The translations under genes were made by a program, and so were the position numbers. Of a DNA stretch of 50,370 bases, positions 8,775-16,678 are shown piece after piece. This DNA comes from JBAYGJ01 sp041649335 (GTDB taxonomy: Bacteria > Patescibacteriota > Patescibacteriia > UBA10025 > JAHIVO01), in the NCBI GenBank assembly GCA_041649335.1, contig JBAZNF010000008.1, positions 1 through 50,370 of the forward strand, read 5' to 3'. Below the pieces are notes generated by a model that saw nothing but the letters and a program-made list of their open reading frames with translations, did not search any database and was not told the origin of the DNA. The stretch's first letter is position 1. The number at the start of each line of letters is the position of its first letter.

Positions 8775-11057
8775 TTATCTCGGACCTCGACGGAATGGCG
8801 GGCGTCCGCCGCTTGGCCGGCTTCGGAAGCCGCCATGGCCACCCCGGTCGAATCCGCCCGACGTATCAACGGCAGAATCCGGAATGACGAGATCGCTGTC
8901 CGCGCCCAAAGCTTTGACCGACAGGCTGGTGCGGCCACGTTCCTTGTCCACGTCTACCACCTTCACTTTCAGCTTCTGGCCGACTGACACAACGTCAGAA
9001 ACATTCCTGATGCGGCTTTGTGAAAATTCGGAAATATGGACCATGCCGTCCTTGCCCGGTGCCAGCTCAACGACCGCGCCGATTTCACCGCCGCTGTTGC
9101 GGTCCTTGAGGATCTGCGTGACCGTCCCTTCGTAAATTTCCCCAGGCAAAATTTCTTTAACGATATTCTTGATCCATGCTTCCGCTTTCTGGGCCATGTC
9201 CGCATGGGCGGAGGTGATGAATATGAGGCCGTCATCCTCTATGTCAATCTTGATGACGTCCGCGCCGCCGCACTCATCGATGATCTTGTTGATGGTTTCG
9301 CCGCCTTTACCGATCACTTCTCGGATCTGTTCCGGATCAATCCTGATGGTGGTGATGCGCGGCGCGTATTTGGACAGCTCAGCGCGAGGCGCAGGGATGG
9401 CCGACGTTATGACCCCCAATATCTGTTCACGCGCCTTTTTCGCCCCGTCCAATGCCTGCCGGGCCACTTCTAAAGATATGCCGTCAAGCTTCACGTCCAT
9501 CTGGATAGCAGTAATTCCGTTCTTGGTGCCGGCTACCTTGAAATCCATATCGCCATTATGGTCTTCGATGCCCTGGATATCGGTCAGTACCTTGAACCGG
9601 CTCGGATCTTTCTCGTCCGTTATCAGTCCCATGGCGATACCGGCCACCGGTTCGATGATCGGCACCCCGGCATCCATCAAGGCCAGTGTCGTGCCGCAGC
9701 ACGACGCCTGTGAACTTGATCCATTGGAAGACAACACTTCGGACACGACGCGGATGGTGTAAGGAAATTTTTCCTTATCCGGCAATACGGGTGTCAACGC
9801 CTTTTCGACCAATGCTCCATGGCCGATTTCCCTGCGTCCCGGTGAACGCACCGGCTTCACTTCGCCCGTCGAAAAACCGGGAAAATTATAGTGGTGCATA
9901 AACCGCTTTTTACCGGACTCTTCCATGGAATCAAGGAACTGCTCGTCTCCCGGTGAACCCAGCGTCACGACGGACAACACCTGTGTTTCACCACGACTGA
10001 ACAGGCCGGTGCCATGAGTCCTGGGAAGTAAACCGACTTCAGATGACAGGGAGCGGACCTCGTCGACAGCCCGGCCATCAACCCGCTTGCCCTCATCCAA
10101 TACGAGCCGGCGCGATTCCCCCTCATATATCCCGTCAACCATTTTGAGGCCTTTTGCCCGTTCTTCCTTGGTTACTTCATTGTCCGCCTTAAGCGATTCC
10201 TCTACTTCGTTGCGCAGGATATCCAGCGCTTCTGCCTGGGCGTGCCGGTCAGTTTTCTCGAATATGGCCCCCATCTTGCTCTGACAAAAGGCGTTTACCT
10301 TATCTTTCAGTTTGACCAGTTTCGCTTTCTCTTCTTCAGTCGGCTCATTGAAAGTGATTGATTCTTTCGGCTTGCCAATTTTTGACTGGATGTCGCTGAT
10401 GAAGGCGATAAGTTTGACAATATGTTTCTGTGCAAATTCCATGCCGGCATACATCGTGTCTTCGGGAAGCTGATTCGCGCCAGCTTCTATCATGGTAATC
10501 TTGTCAGCTTTACCGATCACGGCCAAATCCATCGCGCTCTTGCCGCGTGCCTCATACGTCGGGTTCAGCACCCATTCGCCATTTATCTGGCCGACGCGGA
10601 CACCGGCGACCGGGCCGTCCCAGGGAATATTGGATACGGACAGGGCGCACGACGCAGCTAATAAAGAGACGATATCAGGATCGTTCTCCTGGTCTACGGA
10701 CAGGACCGTCAAGACGACCTGTACGTCCTGGCGGGAGTCTTGGTTGAACAGGGGCCGGACAGATCGGTCCACCAAACGGGAAGTCAAAATTGCTTCGTCT
10801 GTCGGCCGACCCTCACGCTTGATGAAACGGGAACCCTTGATCTTGCCGGCGGCGTACAGCCTTTCTTCATAATCGACAAGCAGGGGGAAATAATCAATGC
10901 CTTCACGGAGATTTTTGCTCATCACCGCCGTTGCAAGCACGACCGTGTCGCCGTACTGCACGACGCAGGCGGAGTTGGCCTGGCCCGCATACCGGCCGAA
11001 CTCAAAAGTCAGCTCGCGGCCCGCGATTTCTGTAGAGAACTTTTCGATTTTAGACAT
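8775..11057 (-). CDS. pnp: Polyribonucleotide nucleotidyltransferase (PNPase)
   Basis: A 760-aa PNPase, the 3'-5' phosphorolytic exoribonuclease. Domains in order are RNase PH-like 1 (from the start, FEFGRYAGQANSA, GDTVVLATAV), an all-alpha linker, RNase PH-like 2 (GLFSRGETQVLSVVTLG, SNGSSSQASCCG, MDFKVAGTKNGITAIQMD), KH (IREVIGKGGETINKI) and S1 (GAVVELAPGKDGMVHISEF). It ends in a Gly/Arg-rich tail, which may help RNA binding. A longer upstream frame is open for 35 codons, but family alignment starts at MSKIEKFSTEIAGR (11057). The gene follows rpsO and a NYN-domain gene; rpsO-pnp adjacency is classical. The 213-base gap before it may hold a regulatory leader. Confidence 0.97.
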   Translation of the reverse strand: MSKIEKFSTEIAGRELTFEFGRYAGQANSACVVQYGDTVVLATAVMSKNLREGIDYFPLLVDYEERLYAAGKIKGSRFIKREGRPTDEAILTSRLVDRSVRPLFNQDSRQDVQVVLTVLSVDQENDPDIVSLLAASCALSVSNIPWDGPVAGVRVGQINGEWVLNPTYEARGKSAMDLAVIGKADKITMIEAGANQLPEDTMYAGMEFAQKHIVKLIAFISDIQSKIGKPKESITFNEPTEEEKAKLVKLKDKVNAFCQSKMGAIFEKTDRHAQAEALDILRNEVEESLKADNEVTKEERAKGLKMVDGIYEGESRRLVLDEGKRVDGRAVDEVRSLSSEVGLLPRTHGTGLFSRGETQVLSVVTLGSPGDEQFLDSMEESGKKRFMHHYNFPGFSTGEVKPVRSPGRREIGHGALVEKALTPVLPDKEKFPYTIRVVSEVLSSNGSSSQASCCGTTLALMDAGVPIIEPVAGIAMGLITDEKDPSRFKVLTDIQGIEDHNGDMDFKVAGTKNGITAIQMDVKLDGISLEVARQALDGAKKAREQILGVITSAIPAPRAELSKYAPRITTIRIDPEQIREVIGKGGETINKIIDECGGADVIKIDIEDDGLIFITSAHADMAQKAEAWIKNIVKEILPGEIYEGTVTQILKDRNSGGEIGAVVELAPGKDGMVHISEFSQSRIRNVSDVVSVGQKLKVKVVDVDKERGRTSLSVKALGADSDLVIPDSAVDTSGGFDRGGHGGFRSRPSGGRPPFRRGPR

Positions 11058-11270
11058 ACGTTTGTCTTTCTGGCCCGGACATCTCCTGACAATAACCGGC
11101 TCAAGCGCTACCACTTCATAAACCCTTGTCCCGAACGCAGTGAGGGATCTCGTATCATTCACTGCTGCGTTATGGACTGAAGTCTACGAAAAGTAGCCAA
11201 CGCAATTCACGGTTCTCGGCAAGATAATGGACGGCTTAATTATTAATACGGCCAAAGAACGATACCGGAT
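11058..11270 (-). other. pnp leader/intergenic region
   Basis: 213 bases between the NYN gene and pnp on the same strand. It contains the phrase GAACGCAGTGAGGGATCTC (plus strand, about 11133-11151), which looks like a dispersed repeat, and a partial complement CACTGC/GCAGTG that could form a stem. In enterobacteria the rpsO-pnp gap holds an RNase III-cut hairpin for PNPase autoregulation. Whether this gap does the same cannot be shown by eye. No good promoter or gene was seen. Confidence 0.35.
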
Positions 11271-11789
11271 TTACCGGCGCCGGTTACGAATATCCGGCAA
11301 TAAATACTTCTTTTTATTTTCACTCAAATTTGTAAATGAATCGACAGCGGCAATCAGCTGGCTGGAAGCGGACTCGTCAAATGCCACCGCTTCTACAAAC
11401 TGGCCGTGATTTTTCAGGTATTCAACCAGGGGGACAAAATCACCGTCGCCGGTTACCAACACGACTACGTCCAATTTAATAGACAGGCGGATGGCGTCCA
11501 TGGCCATGCCAATATCCCAATCTCCCTTTTTGTGCCCGCCCCAGAATACCTGCAGTTCTTTCATCTTTACTTCGAAACCTTGGTTTGACAGGGCGTCAAA
11601 AAATTTCTGCTCGTCCGAATTCTGCGCCTTGATCACATAAGCCATGGCCCTGATCAGTTTCCGGTCGGCCACGGCCGTTTTCAAGATTTCACCAAAATTG
11701 ACCTTCTGGTTATAAAGGTTCTTGGCCGAATAATACATGTTTTGTACGTCGACAAAAACGCCGACGCGCTGGTCTTTGTGCTTGATCAT
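11271..11789 (-). CDS. NYN-domain (LabA/DUF88-like) putative ribonuclease
   Basis: A 172-aa NYN-domain protein with a PIN-like nuclease fold. The acidic metal-binding set is visible: FVDVQNMYY with Asp14 and Asn17, KKGDWDIGMAMDA with Asp90 and Asp92, and TGDGDF at 113-118 with Asp115 and Asp117. The family includes the LabA-like proteins, and several members are RNases. Its ATG overlaps the TGA of rpsO (ATGA), so its translation is coupled to that of S15, and pnp follows. Placement between a ribosomal protein and an exoribonuclease suggests a job in RNA turnover, but the substrate is not known. Confidence 0.9.
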   Translation of the reverse strand: MIKHKDQRVGVFVDVQNMYYSAKNLYNQKVNFGEILKTAVADRKLIRAMAYVIKAQNSDEQKFFDALSNQGFEVKMKELQVFWGGHKKGDWDIGMAMDAIRLSIKLDVVVLVTGDGDFVPLVEYLKNHGQFVEAVAFDESASSQLIAAVDSFTNLSENKKKYLLPDIRNRRR

Positions 11790-12064
11790 GCAGCCTGCTT
11801 AGTTTTCAGTTTCAGCTTCTTGGCCAGGACTTCGTAGCTCTTTGGATTGTCCTTTTCCAGATACTTCAAGAGTCGCCGGCGAAGTCCGACTTTGCGGAGC
11901 AGCCCGCGCCGTGACGAAAAATCCTTTTTATGCCCCTGAAGGTGCTCAGTCAGGCGCGCCACCTCTTCCGTGAGGATGGCAATCTGGACCTCCGGCGAAC
12001 CGGTGTCCTGGGCGTGTGTCTTGAACTTGTCGATAATCTTATCCTTTTCCTGTTTGGTTAACAT
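11786..12064 (-). CDS. rpsO: 30S ribosomal protein S15
   Basis: A 92-aa S15, which binds the 16S rRNA central domain early in 30S assembly. Family blocks are DTGSPEVQIAILTEEVARLTEHL, HKKDFSSRRGLLRKVGLRRRLLKYL and the C-terminal basic end. The start at 12064 (MLTKQEKDKII) has AAAGGA about 8 bases upstream; an upstream open frame is leader sequence, not protein. The leader of about 80 bases contains a GGGGC/GCCCC hairpin and could be a site for S15 autoregulation, as known in other bacteria with different RNA shapes. The stop overlaps the NYN gene start. Confidence 0.97.
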   Translation of the reverse strand: MLTKQEKDKIIDKFKTHAQDTGSPEVQIAILTEEVARLTEHLQGHKKDFSSRRGLLRKVGLRRRLLKYLEKDNPKSYEVLAKKLKLKTKQAA

Positions 12065-12149
12065 GCTGTTTGTCCTTTCGCGGGAACCCAGTACAGGGGC
12101 GTTAACCGGCCCCAAACCGAGAAACCCGTACAATTGATTAGTAACCGTT

Positions 12150-12177
12150 ATTATAGGGAAAAGGGAGCTAATGTCAA
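12150..12177 (-). promoter_or_regulatory. Promoter of the rpsO-NYN-pnp operon
   Basis: Minus strand: TTGACA (12177-12172), a 16-base spacer, TATAAT (12155-12150). Both boxes match consensus. Transcription should begin near 12143, leaving a leader of about 80 bases before rpsO. Confidence 0.85.
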
Positions 12178-12269
12178 GCGGTTGCCACTTTGCGTTGTCT
12201 GGCGCCGCGACGTACAATATATACTAGTTGACGTGAACTTATTATCCTGATACATTCAGCAGGATCATT

Positions 12270-12782
12270 ATGCACAAAACTTCGCCAAAAACTGTCGTCT
12301 GTCATGACGTATTCTGGAACCTGCAACGGGTACCAGTAAAAAAATTGGTGTACCGGCCTTCCATCTATGGCGTGTTGGTTGAAAAAAACAAAGTGTTGCT
12401 TTCCAGACAATGGGATGGCTACGATTTTCCGGGCGGTGGCGGATACAAGCACGAAATGATCGAACAGACCCTGGAGCGTGAGTTCTGGGAAGAAACCGGC
12501 TTGAAAGTAAGTGTCGGCTTACCCATCTGGTGTTCGTCATCTTTTTTTACTTTTAGAAACCACAATAAATCAGTGCACGCCATCTGCATATATTTCTTAT
12601 GTAAAAGAATCGGCGGGACGATTACGGATAAGAATCTTGTCGGTGAAGAGCTCAACTATGCGAAAAAACCAGAATGGATAGATGTCCGCCGCATCAGCAA
12701 GATAAAATTCTACAACTCGCTAAAAAAAGACAACCTTACCATCATCAAACGCTCGCTCGCTCTGAAAAAAATTAGTCATTAG
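12270..12782 (+). CDS. Nudix hydrolase
   Basis: A 170-aa Nudix protein. The Nudix box is complete: Gly56, Glu62, then Arg70-Glu71 and Glu74-Glu75-x-Gly77, fitting Gx5Ex7REUxEExGU. The family hydrolyses nucleoside diphosphates linked to another group; the substrate is not predictable here. It is transcribed away from rpsO. Upstream lies a TATACT at about 12217 and a 6-bp hairpin (ATCCTG/CAGGAT) just before the start that would cover a weak AGGA ribosome site. The gene stands alone and is followed by the tRNA island. Confidence 0.9.
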   Translation: MHKTSPKTVVCHDVFWNLQRVPVKKLVYRPSIYGVLVEKNKVLLSRQWDGYDFPGGGGYKHEMIEQTLEREFWEETGLKVSVGLPIWCSSSFFTFRNHNKSVHAICIYFLCKRIGGTITDKNLVGEELNYAKKPEWIDVRRISKIKFYNSLKKDNLTIIKRSLALKKISH

Positions 12783-12922
12783 AAATTAAAATTACTCATT
12801 TCCCTTACGCCCCCGTAGCTCCCGCCTCCGTCCGCTGGACTTCGGCGGGCAGGCAGCGGATAAAGCACTATCTTTAACAAGTCCCATAGCTAAACGGATA
12901 CCGCGCCCGACTCGCACGACGA
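12783..12922 (+). repeat. Intergenic segment with palindromic repeat hairpin
   Basis: After the Nudix gene, 12821-12849 forms a two-part hairpin: CCCGCC/GGCGGG outside, then GTCC/GGAC inside around the loop GCT. Similar two-part or simple hairpins recur at 13085-13119 (CCGCC/GGTGG plus GCCC/GGGC) and 13179-13192 (CCGCC/GGCGG core). They look like members of one short palindromic repeat family around the tRNA genes. No gene is seen here. Confidence 0.5.
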
Positions 12923-12997
12923 GCCCTCGTAGTTCAACGGATAGAACGAAAGCCTTCTAAGCTTTAGACGTAGGTTCGACTCCTACCGAGGGTACCA
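12923..12997 (+). tRNA. tRNA-Arg (anticodon TCT)
   Basis: Cloverleaf by eye: acceptor GCCCTCG/CGAGGGT with a terminal G-U pair; D stem GTTC/GAAC; anticodon stem AAAGC/GCTTT with loop CTTCTAA, giving anticodon TCT; T stem GTAGG/CCTAC with loop TTCGACT; discriminator A and encoded CCA. It reads AGA codons. Confidence 0.95.
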
Positions 12998-13016
12998 GAC
13001 GAGTCAGGCGGGCAGG

Positions 13017-13070
13017 GAACGAAAGCCTTCTAAGCTTTAGACGTAGGTTCGATCCCTGGTGGGGACACCA
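13017..13070 (+). pseudogene. Chimeric tRNA remnant (Arg anticodon arm joined to another tRNA 3' end)
   Basis: A 36-base exact copy of part of the tRNA-Arg gene (12944-12979: end of D arm, anticodon arm, start of T arm) reappears at 13017-13052, 73 bases further on. It then switches to a different 3' end, ending GGGGACACCA at 13070. No matching 5' acceptor strand (GTCCCC) or complete D arm is present, so it cannot fold as a tRNA. Confidence 0.7.
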
Positions 13071-13290
13071 GCCTTCTACTGCGTCCGCCGTAGCCCGAAC
13101 TGCATGAGGGCGAAGGTGGAAGCTAGACATCTTGGTTCCCCAGCCACAATAAATAAAATTATCAAAGTAGGGCGGGGTCCGCCTCTGGCGGAGATTCTCG
13201 AAACGAAGTGAAAATCCCACTGAGTAGCGGGACAAGCGGGGGCACCACCTGGAAAATTCTTTTATACTTTGTTACACTACTAACATTCAT
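13071..13290 (+). other. Intergenic DNA with palindromic repeats between tRNA-Arg and tRNA-Lys
   Basis: This stretch carries hairpins at 13085-13119 and around 13179-13192, and a second segment ending GGGGGCACCA near 13240 that again resembles a tRNA 3' end without the rest. TTTATACTTTGTTACACTAC at about 13261-13280 includes TATACT and TTACACT and may hold the tRNA-Lys promoter. No protein gene is supported. Confidence 0.45.
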
Positions 13291-13362
13291 GCGCCTATAG
13301 CTCAATGGTAGAGCAGAGGCCTCTTAAGCCTAAGGTTGCAGGTTCGAGTCCTGCTGGGCGCA
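13291..13362 (+). tRNA. tRNA-Lys (anticodon CTT)
   Basis: Acceptor GCGCCTA/TGGGCGC; D stem GCTC/GAGC; anticodon stem GAGGC/GCCTA with one mismatched end pair and loop CTCTTAA, anticodon CTT; T stem GCAGG/CCTGC with loop TTCGAGT; discriminator A. Unlike the other tRNAs here, CCA is not encoded (TATC follows), so it would depend on the CCA-adding enzyme at 17833. Confidence 0.93.
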
Positions 13363-13519
13363 TATCAAAAAGTAAATAGATTTTAGTTCAGTAACCAGAA
13401 TTAATAGGTACCGGACTCGAAGGGCAGAAGCGAAACGGAGCATAGCGACAGATGAGCGTCGATGGATGCGACCTATGGAGCATCCAGCGCTGCCCAGAAC
13501 CCGAGTCCTGCTGGGCGCA
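13345..13519 (+). repeat. Duplicated tRNA-Lys 3' end flanking a palindromic element
   Basis: The last 18 bases of tRNA-Lys (CGAGTCCTGCTGGGCGCA, 13345-13362) are repeated exactly at 13502-13519. Just inside the second copy lies a nested palindrome: GGACTCG (13413-13419) pairs with CGAGTCC (13502-13508), GGGCAG (13422-13427) with CTGCCC (13490-13495), and GGATGC (13464-13469) with GCATCC (13480-13485). The palindrome arm is therefore made from the T-arm sequence of the tRNA itself. This resembles a short mobile element or attachment-site duplication at a tRNA gene, but no integrase lies inside. Confidence 0.7.
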
Positions 13520-13575
13520 CTAAAACTCCTTACGCACCACTTCAATTCGTGCTATGTTTTTTGGATATATCCGGC

Positions 13576-13581
13576 TATACT
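13576..13581 (+). promoter_or_regulatory. -10 box of the P-type ATPase gene, leaderless-type
   Basis: TATACT with 7 bases before the ATG at 13589; it decides the start codon of the ATPase gene. Confidence 0.5.
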
Positions 13582-13588
13582 TAAGAAT

Positions 13589-16270
13589 ATGGAAATCACC
13601 GAGCTCATCAATTACATCAACGCCGTCATCACACGCCTGAGCGCCTGGCTGTTCAGCGTCCGTAACACCCAACACACCTCCGGCCCGTCCAATTACATTT
13701 TGATCGGCCTGGCCCTGTTTATTATAATCACCGGCGTGATTGCCGAATGGATTGTCAGTAATCCACGGCGGCGGGCCGCTTTTTTACGGTGGTGGCGTCA
13801 CCAGCCTCTGGCGACGCGGCTAGTGACCGGTTACACCCGGCCAGACGAATCAGATACGATCCAGACGAACGTCAGCATCCCGAAAGTAGTCGCCTTACAC
13901 CCAACAGGAGCGAGCGGATTAACCGACGACCAAGTACGGGAACGGCTGGCCAAACGCCAGGTGAACGCCTCCCATCCCAGGACGAGCCGCAGTTACCGGC
14001 ATATTCTCTTTACCAACATCTTTACGAGATTTAACGCCCTGCTCGGCGGGATGTACACCATCATTTTATGGGTCGGCGCAACGCAGGACTCCTTGTTTGG
14101 ACTAATAATCGTGTTTAACGCGCTCATTGGCATCATTCAGGAACTGCGGGCTAAATGGACGCTTGATCGCCTCGCACTGGTCATCACTTCAAATACGCAG
14201 GTGGTTCGTAATGGGTCAATTCAAACGATTCCAACGAATCACATCGTTATAGATGACGTTATTGTGATGAAAACCGGCGACCAAGTGCCGGTGGATGGCA
14301 CAGTAACACAAACGAGCAGTCTGGAAGCAAACGAATCCATGGTCACCGGCGAATCTGAACCCGTCACCAAAAAAACCGGCGACGCGCTGTATTCCGGCAG
14401 CTTTATCGTCGCCGGTACCTGCCGCATGCAGGCCGTGCATATCGGCGAACACGCCTATGCCCGCCGGCTAGCCAATGCCGTCCGGCAATTCACCTTATCA
14501 AAATCTGAATTACGTATCGGGATCAATAAAATACTCCGCTACATCACCTGGATCCTGGCCCCGGCCGGCGTCCTCCTGTTCGCCACGCAGTTATTCTTCC
14601 AGCAAAACGGCTGGCGGGACGCGTTGTCCGCCTCCGCCGGCGGCGTGGTTAATATGATCCCGGACGGCCTCGTCCTGCTGACCAGCGTGGTCATGGCCGT
14701 GGCCGTCGTCCGGCTGGCCAAACAGCGGGTACTCATCCAGGAACTGCCGGCCGTGGAAATGCTAGCCCGGGTTGACACTCTCTGCCTGGATAAGACCGGC
14801 ACCCTGACCGAAGGGTCCATAGCCGTCGAGAACATCAGGCCAGTTGACCGGCCGGAAAATCTACCGGCTGTCACCCCTAAGGATGTACTCGGGATTTTTA
14901 CCCACGAACAGGAACGCACCGCCACCATGGATGCAATCGGCAAGGCCTGCCCGTACCCGAATGCGGGGGACTGGACTGTCCGGGAAAACATTCCCTTCTC
15001 TTCATCGCGTAAATGGAGCGCCATCACTTTCGAACGGCACGGCACCTGGCTGCTCGGCGCCGCAGAAATGATAATGGCTGGACAAAAAATGCTGCCGACG
15101 TTATCTGCGGAAATTGAACGGGCATCAGAAAACGGCAAGCGCGTCCTGTTGCTGGCCTATTCGCCGCATCCTCTGACCAGGACAAAGGACAATACGTTTT
15201 CCATCAGAGCCGCCCAGCCTGCTGCGATCATTACTCTACAGGAACAGCTCCGGCCTGGCGTTGAGAAAACACTGCAATACTTCAAGGATCAGGGGGTGGC
15301 CGTAAAAATCATTTCCGGAGACAATCCCCGCACCGTCGCCTCCGTCGCCCGACGGGCGGGCATCATGGACAATGACCCGTTAAACGGCCAGCACCTGCCG
15401 ACAGACGCGGATGCATTGGCCAATGTCATTGAACAGCACTCGGTGTTCGGACGGATACTACCGGAGCAAAAAAAATCCATGGTCCAGGCTCTGCAAAAAC
15501 GTGGCCATGTCGTGGCTATGGTCGGCGACGGAGTGAATGACGTCCTGGCCATCAAGGAGGCTGACTTCAGCATCGCCATGGGCGCCGGCACCGAAGCCAG
15601 CCGCGGCACCGCCCAGCTGGTCCTGCTGGACAATAATTTCCTGGCCCTGCCCGAGGTGATCGCCGAAGGCCGGCGTATTATCGCCAATATCGAACGCACC
15701 GCCAACCTCTTCATCACAAAGGCGGCGTACGTGGTGACGATCGCCCTGGCGGTCGGAATGGCCGGCGTGCCGTTCCCGTTCCTGCCGCGCCACCTGACCG
15801 TGATCGCATTTTTTACCGTCGGCGTACCGTCATTATTTCTCTCATTCGCCCGCAACAACACACGCGCCCGGGCCGGATTCGTCAACCGTGTGTTTAATTT
15901 CTCTCTGCCATCAGGCGCTCTCATTGCCGCCCTGGTCCTGATCACCTACGGCATCACCCGCCAGCTGAATCTCGGTACAGCCGAACTCGCCCGCACCGCC
16001 GCTACACTGACGCTGTTCGGTTGCGGCCTGGGCATGCTGATCCTGCTGGCCAAACCACGGACCCTTTGGCATAAATGTTTTATCGCCGCCCTCATCATCG
16101 GCATGGGCCTGACCATCAGCCTGCCGGCTATACGCGGCTACTTCGCTCTGGTCTGGCCGCCGCTCCTCGTCTGGCTTACGACGGTCATCGGCATCGGCTT
16201 GGGCATCATCGGGCTGAAATTGATCAAAACAAAATTCGTGCCGGCTGATAATGATCCGGCTCCGTCATAA
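13589..16270 (+). CDS. P-type cation-transporting ATPase, CtpE-like
   Basis: An 893-aa P-type ATPase. Landmarks are the actuator TGES at 253-256, the phosphorylation motif DKTGT with Asp401, an FSSSRKWSAI nucleotide-binding segment, and the hinge GDGVND at 646-651. There are about ten hydrophobic segments. The FSSxRKWS segment and the short N-terminus without metal-binding domains resemble the CtpE group, for which calcium uptake has been proposed in mycobacteria; the ion here is not certain. The start at 13589 (MEITELINYI) is preferred over a frame 41 codons longer because that extension reads through the tRNA-derived repeat and a TATACT box sits 7 bases before 13589. Confidence 0.92.
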   Translation: MEITELINYINAVITRLSAWLFSVRNTQHTSGPSNYILIGLALFIIITGVIAEWIVSNPRRRAAFLRWWRHQPLATRLVTGYTRPDESDTIQTNVSIPKVVALHPTGASGLTDDQVRERLAKRQVNASHPRTSRSYRHILFTNIFTRFNALLGGMYTIILWVGATQDSLFGLIIVFNALIGIIQELRAKWTLDRLALVITSNTQVVRNGSIQTIPTNHIVIDDVIVMKTGDQVPVDGTVTQTSSLEANESMVTGESEPVTKKTGDALYSGSFIVAGTCRMQAVHIGEHAYARRLANAVRQFTLSKSELRIGINKILRYITWILAPAGVLLFATQLFFQQNGWRDALSASAGGVVNMIPDGLVLLTSVVMAVAVVRLAKQRVLIQELPAVEMLARVDTLCLDKTGTLTEGSIAVENIRPVDRPENLPAVTPKDVLGIFTHEQERTATMDAIGKACPYPNAGDWTVRENIPFSSSRKWSAITFERHGTWLLGAAEMIMAGQKMLPTLSAEIERASENGKRVLLLAYSPHPLTRTKDNTFSIRAAQPAAIITLQEQLRPGVEKTLQYFKDQGVAVKIISGDNPRTVASVARRAGIMDNDPLNGQHLPTDADALANVIEQHSVFGRILPEQKKSMVQALQKRGHVVAMVGDGVNDVLAIKEADFSIAMGAGTEASRGTAQLVLLDNNFLALPEVIAEGRRIIANIERTANLFITKAAYVVTIALAVGMAGVPFPFLPRHLTVIAFFTVGVPSLFLSFARNNTRARAGFVNRVFNFSLPSGALIAALVLITYGITRQLNLGTAELARTAATLTLFGCGLGMLILLAKPRTLWHKCFIAALIIGMGLTISLPAIRGYFALVWPPLLVWLTTVIGIGLGIIGLKLIKTKFVPADNDPAPS

Positions 16271-16278
16271 CGAATACA

Positions 16279-16494
16279 TCATCCCTTTTCCTGCTGATTG
16301 CGGATGGTGGAAAACTTGAACAGCGCATACAGCGGGCACCAGCCCATCAGTCCGGTGGCCAAAAAAATGAATCCGATGATACCGCAAGCCCATGCCGATA
16401 CTCCACTGGCGTAATTAGCAAACAATAAAAACAACAGGATAGCCGCTATAATCAGCCGGACGCCACGATCCCAGGGGGCCATATTTTGTTTCAT
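16279..16494 (-). CDS. DUF2892 (YgaP-like) small membrane protein
   Basis: A 71-aa protein with two hydrophobic segments (about residues 12-30 and 35-50) and the family-typical pattern NMAPWDRGVRLIIA, ATGLMGWCPLYALF. The Cys-Pro pair after the second segment is characteristic of DUF2892. Function is unknown; in YgaP the domain is fused to rhodanese. It converges on the P-type ATPase gene with 8 bases between stops. A TATACT on the minus strand near 16528 is its likely -10 box. Confidence 0.85.
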   Translation of the reverse strand: MKQNMAPWDRGVRLIIAAILLFLLFANYASGVSAWACGIIGFIFLATGLMGWCPLYALFKFSTIRNQQEKG

Positions 16495-16562
16495 AATTTT
16501 CGTTAATTAATGATTTATCTGAACAAAGTATAGCATATCTTAGCATGCGATATCAGGGACTC

Positions 16563-16591
16563 TTGACAGGATGACGTCCTTATGATACTCT
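16563..16591 (+). promoter_or_regulatory. Promoter of the Nudix-like/SemiSWEET operon
   Basis: TTGACA (16563-16568), a 17-base spacer, TACTCT (16586-16591). This leaves a leader of about 80 bases containing the loose inverted repeat ATATGT/ACATAT, before a good GGAG site ahead of the gene at 16679. Confidence 0.6.
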
Positions 16592-16678
16592 AAACGGCTT
16601 TTTGGAGTTACCCATATGTACCTTGAAATCATACATATCTATTTATAGCTACGAAACGCACAATCAAAGGAGTCCAGA

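Noticed and set aside
12957..13235. Open frame of 92 codons on the minus strand across the tRNA-Arg region
   Set aside because: It ends in SVGVEPTSKA, the typical peptide read antisense to a tRNA T-arm, and overlaps tRNA-Arg, the remnant and repeats.
13330..13545. Open frame of 71 codons on the minus strand over tRNA-Lys and the palindromic element
   Set aside because: It is antisense to tRNA and repeat DNA and has no family resemblance; the element is better explained as a palindrome.
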